From: Allobosea sp. ASV33
GTDB lineage: Bacteria > Pseudomonadota > Alphaproteobacteria > Rhizobiales > Beijerinckiaceae
Direction of reading: 5' to 3'
Length of the DNA stretch: 39,782 nt
NCBI RefSeq assembly: GCF_016428755.1
Contig: NZ_JAELTI010000045.1
Coordinates: 1 to 39,782, forward strand
The position numbers and the translations under genes were made by a program. Below are positions 1 to 7,618 of this stretch, piece after piece. The notes under the pieces were generated by a model, which saw only the letters and a program-made list of their open reading frames with translations, was not told where the DNA came from and searched no databases. The number at the start of each line of letters is the position of its first letter. The first letter of the stretch is position 1.

Positions 1-440
1 TGAAGGAGCGCATCCGCGTCGGCCGTGGTATCGGCTCCGGCAAGGGCAAGACCGGTGGTCGCGGCGTGAAGGGTCAGACCTCGCGCGCCGGCGTCGCCAT
101 CAAGGGCTTCGAAGGCGGCCAGATGCCGCTATATCGTCGCCTGCCGAAGCGCGGCTTCAACAACCTCTTCGCGAAGGATCTGAACGAGGTGAACCTCGGC
201 CGGATCCAGCAGGCGGTGGAAGCCGGCAAGCTCGACGCCAAGGGCACCGTGACCATCGAGGCGCTCGTCGCCGCCGGTGTCATCACCCGCCAGGCCAAGG
301 ACGGCGTCAAGATCCTCGGCGTCGGCGAGCTCAAGACCAAGCTTGCTTTCGAAGTCTACGGCGCGTCCAAGTCGGCCGTCGCTGCGATCGAGAAGGCCGG
401 CGGTTCGGTCAAGATTCTGGCTGCCGCTTCACAGGCGTGA
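1..440 (+). CDS. rplO: 50S ribosomal protein L15, 5' end missing
   Basis: Large-subunit ribosomal protein uL15, which binds 23S rRNA late in 50S assembly. The reading frame is open from base 3 and is cut by the window edge, so roughly the first dozen residues are absent. The glycine- and arginine-rich N-terminal signature is plain ([15 protein letters not shown], then [18 protein letters not shown]), and the C-terminal globular part ends with [17 protein letters not shown] at base 66 is internal to the conserved part and is not the start. It precedes secY, as in the usual spc operon order, but with an unusually long gap of 256 bases that carries palindromes. Identification is secure from the motif. 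Confidence 0.96.
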   Translation, partial: KERIRVGRGIGSGKGKTGGRGVKGQTSRAGVAIKGFEGGQMPLYRRLPKRGFNNLFAKDLNEVNLGRIQQAVEAGKLDAKGTVTIEALVAAGVITRQAKDGVKILGVGELKTKLAFEVYGASKSAVAAIEKAGGSVKILAAASQA

Positions 441-463
441 TCCGAACGCCTACATGACGTTTG

Positions 464-501
464 CGAACGGCGGCCGGGCCCAGCGCCTTGGCCGCCGTTC
501 G
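464..501 (+). terminator. rplO-secY intercistronic hairpin
   Basis: A perfect 12-bp inverted repeat (CGAACGGCGGCC at 464-475, GGCCGCCGTTCG at 490-501) with a 14-base loop starts 24 bases after the rplO stop. The bases after it are only mildly T-rich (ACTGTTTGA), so it may attenuate or protect the mRNA rather than fully terminate. SecY and Adk must still be expressed, either by read-through or from a promoter in the rest of the gap. Confidence 0.5.
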
Positions 502-565
502 ACTGTTTGACGCAAGGCGCGAATCCGCAGACAGCACCTCGCGTGCGTTGGCAGACGTGCTTCCA

Positions 566-615
566 GAGCATCGGACCGAAAGGTGGAATCCACGTTTCGG
601 GACAATCCGATGCTC
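566..615. repeat. Palindromic repeat of the GAGCATCGGACCGAAA family
   Basis: A 50-bp imperfect palindrome. The outer arms are GAGCATCGGA (566-575) and TCCGATGCTC (606-615). Inside them CCGAAA (576-581) pairs with TTTCGG (595-600), and GTGG pairs with CCAC around a central AAT. From memory, palindromes of this type are dispersed in Methylobacterium and Bosea genomes. It lies inside the spc operon between rplO and secY. A related shorter hairpin occurs at 14989-15013. Confidence 0.75.
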
Positions 616-696
616 CGACTATGAGATAGATCATCGTACGCATCCGATAGGACGCGCGATGATCTGGGACCAGTTTGAGACCCAGGGACCGGACGC

Positions 697-2034
697 ATGG
701 CATCGGCGGCTGAACAGCTTGCGGCGAACCTCAATTTCGGGGCCTTCGCCAAGGCGGATGAACTGAAGAAGCGAATCTGGTTCACGCTGGGCGCGCTCGT
801 CATCTATCGGCTCGGCACCTATATCCCGCTGCCCGGCATGAACCCGGATGCGGTGGCCGATCTCTTCCGCCAGACCCAGTCCGGTATGCTCGGCATGTTC
901 AACATGTTCTCGGGCGGCGCGGTCGGGCGTCTCGCGATCTTCGCGCTGGCGATCATGCCGTACATCTCGGCCTCGATCATCGTGCAGCTTCTCTCCAGCG
1001 TCATCCCGAGCTTCGAGGCGCTGAAGAAGGAAGGCGAGCAGGGCCGCAAGACCCTGAACCAGTATACCCGCTACCTGACCCTCGTGCTGGCCGTGTTCCA
1101 GGCCTATGCGATCGGCGTGGGCCTGCAGGGCTCGGGCAACCTCGTGCTCGAACCCGGGCCGTTCTTCCTGCTCTCGACCACGATCACGCTGGTCGGCGGC
1201 ACGATGTTCCTGCTCTGGCTGGGTGAGCAGATCACCAGCCGCGGCATCGGCAACGGCACCTCGATGATCATCTTCTCAGGCATCATCGCCGAATTTCCCT
1301 CGCAGCTCGCCCAGACCTTCGAGCTCGGCCGCCAGGGCGCGATCTCGACGGGCCTGCTGCTCGGCGTGCTCGTCATGGCGATCTGCGTCATCGCCTTCTG
1401 CGTGTTCATGGAGCGCGCCCAGCGCCGTTTGCTGATCAACTATCCCAAGCGCCAGGTCGGCAACCGCATGTATGAGGGCCAGACCTCGTTCCTGCCGCTG
1501 AAGCTCAACACCGCCGGCGTCATCCCGCCGATCTTCGCCTCGTCGCTGCTGCTGCTGCCGACCACCGTCGCCAGCTTCTCGCAGGCTTCGGGCGGCACCG
1601 GCTTCCTGTCGGTGATGGCGACCTATCTCGCGCATGGCCGGCCGCTGTTCATGGTGCTCTATGCGGCGCTGATCATCTTCTTCTGCTTCTTCTACACCGC
1701 GATCGTGTTCAATCCGGTCGAGACGGCCGACAATCTCAAGAAGCATGGCGGCTTCATGCCGGGCATCCGCCCCGGCGAGCGGACCGCCGAGCATATCGAT
1801 CGCATCCTCACGCGCATCACCGTTCTCGGCGCAGGATATTTGACGATCGTCTGCCTTATCCCCGAGTTCATGATCACCTATGCTCAGATCCCGATCATCC
1901 TGCTGGGCGGCACTTCGCTCCTCATCGTGGTGACGACGACGATGGACACCGTGGCGCAAGTTCACGGGCACCTGCTGGCCCATCAGTACGAAGGGCTGGT
2001 CAAGAAGGCCAAGTTGCGAGGAGCGAGGCGCTAA
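697..2034 (+). CDS. secY: Protein translocase subunit SecY
   Basis: Central channel subunit of the SecYEG preprotein translocon in the inner membrane. The 445-aa product has the typical length and about ten hydrophobic segments. Family sequences visible include YRLGTYIPLPG near residue 40, the plug-region FNMFSGGAVGRLAIFALAIMP, the segment ISASIIVQLL, and the cytoplasmic loop RRLLINYPKRQVGNRMYEGQ that helps bind SecA or the ribosome. The ATG at 697 follows AGGGA at a slightly long spacing and is the first start that leaves the conserved N-terminal amphipathic stretch (FAKADELKKRIWFTLGALV) intact. The stop codon abuts the adk start (TAAATG), so the two are probably translationally coupled. Confidence 0.98.
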   Translation: MASAAEQLAANLNFGAFAKADELKKRIWFTLGALVIYRLGTYIPLPGMNPDAVADLFRQTQSGMLGMFNMFSGGAVGRLAIFALAIMPYISASIIVQLLSSVIPSFEALKKEGEQGRKTLNQYTRYLTLVLAVFQAYAIGVGLQGSGNLVLEPGPFFLLSTTITLVGGTMFLLWLGEQITSRGIGNGTSMIIFSGIIAEFPSQLAQTFELGRQGAISTGLLLGVLVMAICVIAFCVFMERAQRRLLINYPKRQVGNRMYEGQTSFLPLKLNTAGVIPPIFASSLLLLPTTVASFSQASGGTGFLSVMATYLAHGRPLFMVLYAALIIFFCFFYTAIVFNPVETADNLKKHGGFMPGIRPGERTAEHIDRILTRITVLGAGYLTIVCLIPEFMITYAQIPIILLGGTSLLIVVTTTMDTVAQVHGHLLAHQYEGLVKKAKLRGARR

Positions 2035-2628
2035 ATGCGGTTGATTTTCCTGGGGCCGCCGGGGGCGGGTAAGGGCACTCAGGCGGCGCGCATCGTCGCG
2101 AAGCACGGCATTCCGCAACTCTCCACCGGCGACATGCTGCGCGCAGCCGTTGCCGCTGGCACGCCGGTCGGCCAGAAGGCCAAGGCCGTGATGGACGCCG
2201 GCGGGCTGGTCTCGGACGAGATCGTCATCGGCATCGTCGCCGACCGCATCGAAGAGGCGGATGCCAAGAAGGGCTTCATCCTCGACGGCTTCCCGCGGAC
2301 GCTGGCGCAGGCCGAGGCGCTCGACGCGATGCTCGACGGCAAGGGGCTGAAGCTCGATGCCGTCCTCGAGCTCAAGGTCGACCAGACTAAGCTCGTCGAC
2401 CGCATCGTCCGCCGCGCCGAGGAGGCGAGGGCGGCCGGGCAGCCGGTGCGCAAGGATGACGATCCGGAGGTCTTCAAGACCCGGCTCGAGGCCTATAACC
2501 GCGATACGGCGGTGGTCGCTCCTTACTACGAGAAGCGCGGCCAGCTAACCGCGATCGACGGCATGCAGCCGATCGACAGCGTCTCGCAGGCGATCAACGA
2601 GGCGCTTTCGGTGGCGGCGCAGGGCTGA
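2035..2628 (+). CDS. adk: Adenylate kinase, short LID form
   Basis: Interconverts ATP + AMP and 2 ADP in the cytoplasm. The P-loop GPPGAGKGT lies at residues 7-15, the AMP-binding stretch is [10 protein letters not shown], and [13 protein letters not shown] is the nucleotide-kinase signature. The 197-aa protein lacks the long LID insertion found between the RR pair and the [11 protein letters not shown] motif in E. coli-type enzymes. This short form is usual in Alphaproteobacteria, so it is not a deletion. The ATG directly follows the secY stop. Transcription probably ends just downstream at the hairpin at 2653-2694, which would make adk the last gene of the spc transcript here. Confidence 0.97.
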   Translation: MRLIFLGPPGAGKGTQAARIVAKHGIPQLSTGDMLRAAVAAGTPVGQKAKAVMDAGGLVSDEIVIGIVADRIEEADAKKGFILDGFPRTLAQAEALDAMLDGKGLKLDAVLELKVDQTKLVDRIVRRAEEARAAGQPVRKDDDPEVFKTRLEAYNRDTAVVAPYYEKRGQLTAIDGMQPIDSVSQAINEALSVAAQG

Positions 2629-2652
2629 CCGGCTTTCCAGCGCTAGACATTC

Positions 2653-2694
2653 GAACCCGGGCGGACCTCACGGTCCGGCCGGGTTCTTCGTTTC
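2653..2694 (+). terminator. Terminator after adk
   Basis: The arms GAACCCGGGCGGACC (2653-2667) and GGTCCGGCCGGGTTC (2672-2686) pair over 15 bp with one mismatch around a TCAC loop, followed by a T-rich tail (TTCGTTT). This is a convincing intrinsic-type terminator 24 bases after the adk stop. It separates the spc operon from the downstream binding-protein gene and the alpha operon. Confidence 0.8.
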
Positions 2695-2868
2695 TACGGT
2701 GCGCTTTTGCGCTGATGCCTTTGCCTTTTCTCGGCCTGGCCGTGCGTTGACAGGCCCGAGGACGGCAGATGTCCTGTGGGCCAATCCGCGCGAAGCGGTG
2801 GCAAGCATCCGGAGACGGGGAGGCGAAGCGGCTTTCCGCGGTTCGGAGGCAGGACAGGGAGCAGGCGC

Positions 2869-4068
2869 ATGACGAGGTTTGGTGCATTGCTGGTCGCGAG
2901 CACGCTGGCTCTGATGCCGGCGGCGGCGCGGGCACAGGATGCGGTGAAGATCGGCGTCCTCAACGACCAGTCGGGCAATTATGCGGAGTTCGGCGGCCTC
3001 GGCTCGGTCGAGGCGGCGAAGATGGCGATCGAGGATTTCGGCGGTTCGGTGCTGGGAAAGCCGATCGAGATCGTGTCGGCCGATCATCAGAACAAGCCGG
3101 ACATCGCCGTCGGTTTGGCGCGGCGCTGGTACGATGTCGATGGCGTCACCGCGATCGCCGACCTCACCAACTCCGCCGTTGCGCTGGGCGTGGCCGGCAT
3201 CGCCAAGGAAAAGCAGAAGATCGCGCTCTATAACGGTCCGGCGACGACGCGCCTCTTCAACGAGGATTGCGCGGCGACCGGCTTCATGTGGACCTTCGAC
3301 ACGGCGACCTCGGCCAAGGGCACGGCGATTTCGGTCCTGCGCGAGGGCGGCGACAGCTGGTACATCATCGCCGCCGACTATGCCTTCGGCCATCAGCTCA
3401 CGGCGGATATCGAGTCGATCGTGAAGGCCAATGGCGGCAAGACGCTGGGCGCGGTGCGCGCGCCGCTGGGCACGCCGGATTTCTCGTCCTTCCTGCTGCA
3501 GGCGCAGGCCTCCAAGGCCAAGATCGTCGCCTTCGCCAATGCCGGCACGGACACGATCAACTCGATCAAGCAGGCCGGCGAGTTCGGTCTGGTCGATGGC
3601 GGCCAGAAACTCGCGGCGATGGTCGTGGTGCTCAGCGACGTGCACGGCCTCGGCCTCGACAAGGCCAAGGGTCTGATCACCACCACCGCCTATTACCACG
3701 ACGCCGACAAGCCGAGCCGGGACTTCGCGGATCGCTACATGGCGCGGACCAAGAAGATGCCCGGCATGATCCAGGCCAGCGTCTATTCCTCGGTGCTGCA
3801 TTATCTCAAGGCCGTGAAGGCTGCCGGCACGGCGGCCGGCCCCGCTGTCGCCGCGAAGATGAAGGAGCTGCCGGTCGACGATTTCTACGCGCCGGGCGCG
3901 AAGATCCGCGAGGACGGCCGGTTGATGAACGACATGCTGCTGGTCGAGGTGAAGAAGCCCGCCGAATCGAAGGCGCCGTGGGATTACTTCAAGGTCGTCC
4001 GCAAAATCCCGGCGGCCGAGATCATCGCGCCGCTCTCGGAGAGCAAGTGCAACCTGGTGAAGAAGTAG
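2869..4068 (+). CDS. ABC transporter periplasmic binding protein, branched-chain amino acid type
   Basis: A 399-aa secreted solute-binding protein of the Peripla_BP_6 / LivK-like family. An N-terminal Sec signal peptide (about residues 1-23, ending AAARAQ) precedes the typical first strand VKIGVLNDQSGNYAEFGG. The frame is open further upstream, but ATG 2869 gives the clean signal peptide and follows a purine-rich AGGACAGGGAG, so I chose it. The family binds amino acids, amides or small acids and hands them to an LIV-type permease. No permease or ATPase gene lies beside it, so the ligand cannot be inferred. Its site between adk and rpsM is unusual, and the adk terminator and the 3' repeat at 4095-4198 suggest a single-gene unit. 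Confidence 0.9.
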   Translation: MTRFGALLVASTLALMPAAARAQDAVKIGVLNDQSGNYAEFGGLGSVEAAKMAIEDFGGSVLGKPIEIVSADHQNKPDIAVGLARRWYDVDGVTAIADLTNSAVALGVAGIAKEKQKIALYNGPATTRLFNEDCAATGFMWTFDTATSAKGTAISVLREGGDSWYIIAADYAFGHQLTADIESIVKANGGKTLGAVRAPLGTPDFSSFLLQAQASKAKIVAFANAGTDTINSIKQAGEFGLVDGGQKLAAMVVVLSDVHGLGLDKAKGLITTTAYYHDADKPSRDFADRYMARTKKMPGMIQASVYSSVLHYLKAVKAAGTAAGPAVAAKMKELPVDDFYAPGAKIREDGRLMNDMLLVEVKKPAESKAPWDYFKVVRKIPAAEIIAPLSESKCNLVKK

Positions 4069-4094
4069 GGGGTACCGGAGGGAGCAGGGCAGGG

Positions 4095-4198
4095 CCGTCA
4101 TTCTCGGGCGAAGCGAAGCGCAGACCCGAGAATCTCTTGCAGGACATTCTAAAACCTCATCCGGCCTGAGATGCTCGGGTCAAGCCCGAGCATGACGG
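4095..4198. repeat. Cloverleaf-type intergenic repeat, copy A
   Basis: A 104-bp element bounded by CCGTCAT (4095-4101) and ATGACGG (4192-4198). The left hairpin has arms ATTCTCGGG and CCCGAGAAT (about 4100-4134), and the right hairpin has ATGCTCGGG and CCCGAGCAT (4171-4193). It starts 27 bases after the binding-protein stop. It is nearly the same in sequence and orientation as copy B (27024-27138), including the AGCGCAGACCCGAGAATCTC stretch. Its architecture recalls the rhizobial RIME and Brucella Bru-RS elements. Confidence 0.8.
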
Positions 4199-4258
4199 CG
4201 AATACGCGGTCTGGCCTTGGCCTTCTCTGCCTTGGCATGGTTCTTGGTTGCGGCGGGG

Positions 4259-4287
4259 TTGACTCGTTGCGGCCGACGCGTTAACGA
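4259..4287 (+). promoter_or_regulatory. Possible promoter of the rpsM operon
   Basis: TTGACT at 4259-4264 with a 17-base spacer to TAACGA at 4282-4287. The -35 fits the sigma-70 consensus well but the -10 is poor. It is the best pair I can see between the 3' repeat and rpsM, about 170 bases upstream of the start codon. This is a weak assignment. Confidence 0.25.
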
Positions 4288-4458
4288 CCCGCCATCCGGT
4301 TTCATGGGAGCGATGCCGTTGCCTTCGCGAGAAGGGACGACGTCGCATTACCGCGTGGAGCCGTTCAACGTCCTGCATGAGCCGGCCTCCACCGGACGCG
4401 GGATTTTTCCCACCGCCGGGGTGCCATCGGGTGCTTCGGCCGACATGGAGATGAGACC

Positions 4459-4827
4459 ATGGCTCGTATCGCGGGCGTCAACATTCCCACCGGCAAGCGC
4501 GTCGTCATCGGCCTGCAGTACATCCACGGCATTGGCGCGGCCAAGGCCCAGGAGATCGTCGAGAAGGTCGGCATCGCGCCGGAGCGCCGCGTCAACCAGC
4601 TGACCGACGCCGAGGTCCTGCAGATCCGCGAGACGATCGACCGCGACTACCTCGTCGAGGGCGACCTGCGCCGTGAAGTCTCGATGAACATCAAGCGCCT
4701 GATGGACCTCGGCTGCTATCGCGGCCTGCGTCATCGCCGCTCGCTGCCGGTCCGCGGCCAGCGCACGCACACCAACGCCCGTACCCGCAAGGGCAAGGCG
4801 AAGCCGATCGCCGGCAAGAAGAAGTGA
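4459..4827 (+). CDS. rpsM: 30S ribosomal protein S13
   Basis: Small-subunit head protein uS13, which contacts 16S rRNA and the P-site tRNA and bridges to the 50S subunit. The 122 aa match the family length. The start [10 protein letters not shown], the helix-two-turn-helix region ([13 protein letters not shown]) and the basic C-terminal tail ([14 protein letters not shown], then KPIAGKKK) are all present. The ATG at 4459 follows a GGAGATGAG ribosome-binding region. It is the first gene of the alpha operon here and is followed after 114 bases by rpsK. Confidence 0.98.
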   Translation: MARIAGVNIPTGKRVVIGLQYIHGIGAAKAQEIVEKVGIAPERRVNQLTDAEVLQIRETIDRDYLVEGDLRREVSMNIKRLMDLGCYRGLRHRRSLPVRGQRTHTNARTRKGKAKPIAGKKK

Positions 4828-4941
4828 TTTCGGCGGGCCGCTAGTCGGTCCGCTGTCTATACGCCGGCCGGTCCGCTCACGGGCCGCCGGCATCCCCAGC
4901 GCCTGGCATGACGGGCGCGCCTGAAGGATGGAAGAAGAGTT

Positions 4942-5331
4942 ATGGCCAAGGAAGCCCAGCGCGTCCGTCGTCGCGAACGCAAGAACATCGTCTCCGGCGT
5001 CGCGCATGTGAACGCCTCGTTCAACAACACCATGATCACCATCACCGACGCGCAGGGCAACACGATCTCGTGGTCGTCGGCCGGCACGATGGGCTTCAAG
5101 GGTTCGCGCAAGTCGACCCCCTACGCCGCCCAGGTCGCCGCCGAGGACGCTGCCCGCAAGGCTGCCGAGCATGGCATGCGCACCCTCGAGGTCGAGGTGA
5201 CCGGTCCGGGTTCGGGTCGCGAGTCGGCTCTTCGCGCTCTCCAGGCCGCGGGCTTCACCGTGACCTCGATTCGCGACGTGACGCCGATCCCGCACAATGG
5301 CTGCCGTCCGCGCAAGCGCCGTCGCGTCTGA
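4942..5331 (+). CDS. rpsK: 30S ribosomal protein S11
   Basis: Small-subunit platform protein uS11, near the mRNA exit of the 30S. The 129-aa product has the conserved [15 protein letters not shown] core and the signature C-terminus ending [12 protein letters not shown]. The ATG at 4942 has a GGAAGAAGAG ribosome-binding site seven or so bases upstream. The preceding 114-base gap holds GC-rich, partly self-complementary sequence (about 4832-4893) without a U-tract, so co-transcription with rpsM is expected. Confidence 0.98.
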   Translation: MAKEAQRVRRRERKNIVSGVAHVNASFNNTMITITDAQGNTISWSSAGTMGFKGSRKSTPYAAQVAAEDAARKAAEHGMRTLEVEVTGPGSGRESALRALQAAGFTVTSIRDVTPIPHNGCRPRKRRRV

Positions 5332-5351
5332 CGCCTGACGTGGTTAGCCCA

Positions 5352-5375
5352 AGGCGCCCGCAGGGGCGGGCGCCT
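5352..5375 (+). other. rpsK-rpoA intercistronic hairpin
   Basis: A perfect 10-bp stem, AGGCGCCCGC (5352-5361) with GCGGGCGCCT (5366-5375), around an AGGG loop, 20 bases after the rpsK stop. There is no U-tract. A role in mRNA protection or in tuning rpoA expression is more likely than termination, because rpoA lacks another obvious promoter. Confidence 0.5.
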
Positions 5376-5425
5376 GTCCGGGGCGGCGGTGGCCGCCAGA
5401 TGAATTCAGCACCAGGAGTGCGGTC

Positions 5426-6442
5426 GTGATCAGCAAGAACTGGCAGGATCTTTCCAAGCCGAACAAGCTCGAAGTGAAGGTCGGAGACGACCCGAAGCGT
5501 CAGGCCACCGTGATCGCGCGTCCGCTCGAGCGCGGCTTCGGCATGACGCTCGGCAATGCGCTCCGTCGCGTGCTGCTGTCGTCGCTCCAGGGCGCGGCCG
5601 TGACCGCCGTCCAGATCGACGGCGTCCTTCACGAGTTCTCCTCGATTCCGGGCGTCCGTGAGGACGTCACCGACATCGTCCTCAACATCAAGGCCGTCGC
5701 GGTCAAGATGCAGGGCGAGGGCCCGAAGCGCATGACCCTGCGCAAGTCCGGCCCGGGCACCGTCACCGCCGGTGACATCAACACCATCGGCGACGTCTCG
5801 ATCCTCAACCCCGACCTCGTGCTCTGCACGCTGGACGACGGGGCCGAGATCCGCATGGAGTTCACGGTCAACACCGGCAAGGGTTATGTCCCGGCCGAGC
5901 AGAACCGCCCCGAAGATGCGCCGATCGGCCTGATCCCGGTCGACAGCCTCTATTCGCCGGTCAAGAAGGTCTCCTACCGCGTCGAGAACACCCGCGAGGG
6001 CCAGAACCTCGACAAGGACTCGCTGACGCTGGCGATCGAGACCAACGGCTCGGTCACCCCCGAGGACGCGCTGGCGCTCGCCGCCCGCATCCTGCAGGAC
6101 CAGCTCGCGGTGTTCATCACCTTCGAGGAGCCGCGCAAGGAAGAGGCCGTCTCGACCGCTCCGCAGCTGCCCTTCAACCCGGCGCTGCTCAAGAAGGTCG
6201 ACGAGCTCGAGCTTTCGGTCCGCTCGGCCAACTGCCTCAAGAACGACAACATCGTCTATATCGGCGACCTCATCCAGAAGTCCGAGGGTGAGATGCTGCG
6301 CACCCCGAACTTCGGCCGCAAGTCGCTGAACGAGATCAAGGAAGTGCTCGCCACCATGGGCCTGCACCTGGGCATGGACGTCCAGGGCTGGCCGCCGGAG
6401 AACATCGAAGAGCTCGCGAAGCGCTTCGAAGAGCACTACTGA
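5426..6442 (+). CDS. rpoA: DNA-directed RNA polymerase subunit alpha
   Basis: Alpha subunit of RNA polymerase. The N-terminal domain dimerises and nucleates core assembly, and the C-terminal domain binds UP-element DNA and activators. The 338-aa product begins [17 protein letters not shown], as is common in Alphaproteobacteria. It contains [20 protein letters not shown] (assembly region) and a C-terminal domain with [13 protein letters not shown] and [14 protein letters not shown], the two DNA- and regulator-contacting helices. The start is GTG at 5426, preceded by AGGAG at a slightly long spacing. The alternative start codons lie inside the conserved N-terminal domain. Confidence 0.98.
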   Translation: MISKNWQDLSKPNKLEVKVGDDPKRQATVIARPLERGFGMTLGNALRRVLLSSLQGAAVTAVQIDGVLHEFSSIPGVREDVTDIVLNIKAVAVKMQGEGPKRMTLRKSGPGTVTAGDINTIGDVSILNPDLVLCTLDDGAEIRMEFTVNTGKGYVPAEQNRPEDAPIGLIPVDSLYSPVKKVSYRVENTREGQNLDKDSLTLAIETNGSVTPEDALALAARILQDQLAVFITFEEPRKEEAVSTAPQLPFNPALLKKVDELELSVRSANCLKNDNIVYIGDLIQKSEGEMLRTPNFGRKSLNEIKEVLATMGLHLGMDVQGWPPENIEELAKRFEEHY

Positions 6443-6451
6443 GCTTCAACC

Positions 6452-6473
6452 GGCGCGGGAGGCATCCCGCGCC
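6452..6473 (+). other. rpoA-rplQ intercistronic hairpin
   Basis: GGCGCGGGA (6452-6460) pairs perfectly with TCCCGCGCC (6465-6473) around GGCA, 10 bases after the rpoA stop. A second, weaker pairing of ACGGCCG and CGGCCGT lies just before rplQ (about 6511-6538). There is no U-tract, so this is read as an intra-operon structure rather than a terminator. Confidence 0.45.
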
Positions 6474-6558
6474 AACCCCGCCCGGTTCATCCCGAGCCGG
6501 AGCATAAGGAACGGCCGTACCGTGGCACGGCGGCCGTAAGCAACGAAGGAGCCAAACA

Positions 6559-6975
6559 ATGCGTCACGGTTTCCGCGGTCGTCGTTTCAACCGCTCGGCC
6601 GAGCATCGCCAGGCGATGTTCGCCAACATGGCCCAGGCCCTGATCAAGCACGAGCAGATCACCACCACCCTGCCGAAGGCCAAGGACCTGCGTCCGGTCG
6701 TCGAGAAGCTGATCACGCTGGGCAAGCGCGGCGACCTGCACGCCCGCCGTCAGGCGATCGCGCAGATCAAGGATGTCGAGCTCGTCGGCAAGCTCTTCGC
6801 GGTCCTCGGCCCGCGCTACAAGGAGCGCAACGGCGGCTATCTCCGCATCATGAAGGCGGGCTTCCGCTTCGGCGACAACGCTCCGATGGCGATCATCGAG
6901 TTCGTCGATCGCGACGTCGACGCCAAGGGCAAGGATTCCGGCCCGGTCTTCACGGCGGAAGACGAAGCCGCCTGA
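6559..6975 (+). CDS. rplQ: 50S ribosomal protein L17
   Basis: Large-subunit protein bL17, near the peptide exit tunnel. The 138 aa start with [17 protein letters not shown] and include the conserved [27 protein letters not shown] segment, of which [15 protein letters not shown] is the most diagnostic part. It carries a short acidic C-terminal extension ([14 protein letters not shown]) relative to the E. coli protein, common in this group. A strong GAAGGAG site precedes the ATG. It is the last gene of the alpha operon and is followed by a textbook terminator. Confidence 0.98.
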   Translation: MRHGFRGRRFNRSAEHRQAMFANMAQALIKHEQITTTLPKAKDLRPVVEKLITLGKRGDLHARRQAIAQIKDVELVGKLFAVLGPRYKERNGGYLRIMKAGFRFGDNAPMAIIEFVDRDVDAKGKDSGPVFTAEDEAA

Positions 6976-7001
6976 TCGGCGCCTAGCAGCATGACTTGTC
7001 G

Positions 7002-7034
7002 AAAGGCGGCCGGAAGGCCGCCTTTCTTTATTTC
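7002..7034 (+). terminator. Terminator of the alpha operon
   Basis: A perfect 10-bp stem, AAAGGCGGCC (7002-7011) with GGCCGCCTTT (7016-7025), a GGAA tetraloop and the U-rich tail CTTTATTTC. It is a classic intrinsic terminator 26 bases past the rplQ stop. Confidence 0.92.
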
Positions 7035-7121
7035 GGCCCGGCTGTCGCGCCGATAGGAGGGCAGGAACCACCATCGCTATCCAGTGGTTTACATCGTCCG
7101 GGTCAAACGCCGCGAGCTTTC

Positions 7122-7553
7122 ATGATTAAGCAGCTCTGCTATCACAGTCGCATCAAGCCGGGAGCTGGGGGGCGTGTCCTCTCGGTCTTCCGCGACATCC
7201 TCAAGACCTCGCAGCGCAACAACCAAGCGCAGGGGCTGAGCGGTTATCTTCTGTTCGACAAGACGTATTTTGCCCAGGTTCTCGAAGGTCCTGCGGCGAA
7301 GGTCGACGAGACCTTCGCGCGCATCAAGGCCGATCCCCGTCATTCGGAGGTGACCCCGATAGGCACCCGGGACAGGTCCAGCCGACAGTTCGGGGGCTGG
7401 ACCATGGGAGGCGCGACACTGGAGGTCCTGCAGGACCGAGAAATCCTGCTGCGACACGGTCTCGACATCCAGGGCTGGCAGCTCAAGCTCGACTGCCGGG
7501 GGCTGATCGACGTCGCCCTGGACTTTGCGCATAAGCGTGCCGCGAACGGCTGA
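7122..7553 (+). CDS. BLUF-domain blue-light sensor, stand-alone
   Basis: A 143-aa single-domain protein of the BLUF family, FAD-binding photoreceptors that respond to blue light by rearranging hydrogen bonds around the flavin. The residues used in AppA have counterparts at the right spacing: Tyr7 (LCYHS), Asn34 (QRNNQAQGLSG), Gln52 (FAQVLEG) and Trp93 (FGGWTMG). The DPRH motif follows at residues 71-74. No effector domain (EAL, GGDEF or cyclase) is fused, so it should act through a partner protein. The chosen ATG puts the first beta strand at the N-terminus. The frame is open upstream but runs through the rplQ terminator. It is flanked by that terminator and by the HtrA gene on the same strand. 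Confidence 0.88.
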   Translation: MIKQLCYHSRIKPGAGGRVLSVFRDILKTSQRNNQAQGLSGYLLFDKTYFAQVLEGPAAKVDETFARIKADPRHSEVTPIGTRDRSSRQFGGWTMGGATLEVLQDREILLRHGLDIQGWQLKLDCRGLIDVALDFAHKRAANG

Positions 7554-7618
7554 GCTTGCTGGCATTACAGCCGACGCTGGCCTATCTCTGCAAAGACTCG
7601 ATCCTTCGGAGACAATGC

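Larger units (their letters stand above)
4069..4458. other. Intergenic region upstream of the alpha operon
   Basis: A stretch of 390 bases without a credible gene. The first part holds the cloverleaf-type repeat at 4095-4198. The rest (about 4200-4458) is the leader of the rpsM-rplQ operon. I see one weak promoter-like pair there and no recognised ribosomal-protein leader structure. Confidence 0.6.

Noticed and set aside
2668-4101. Long minus-strand frame opposite the binding-protein gene
   Set aside because: The plus strand encodes a clear signal peptide and LivK-like domain. The antisense product is low-complexity Arg/His-rich.
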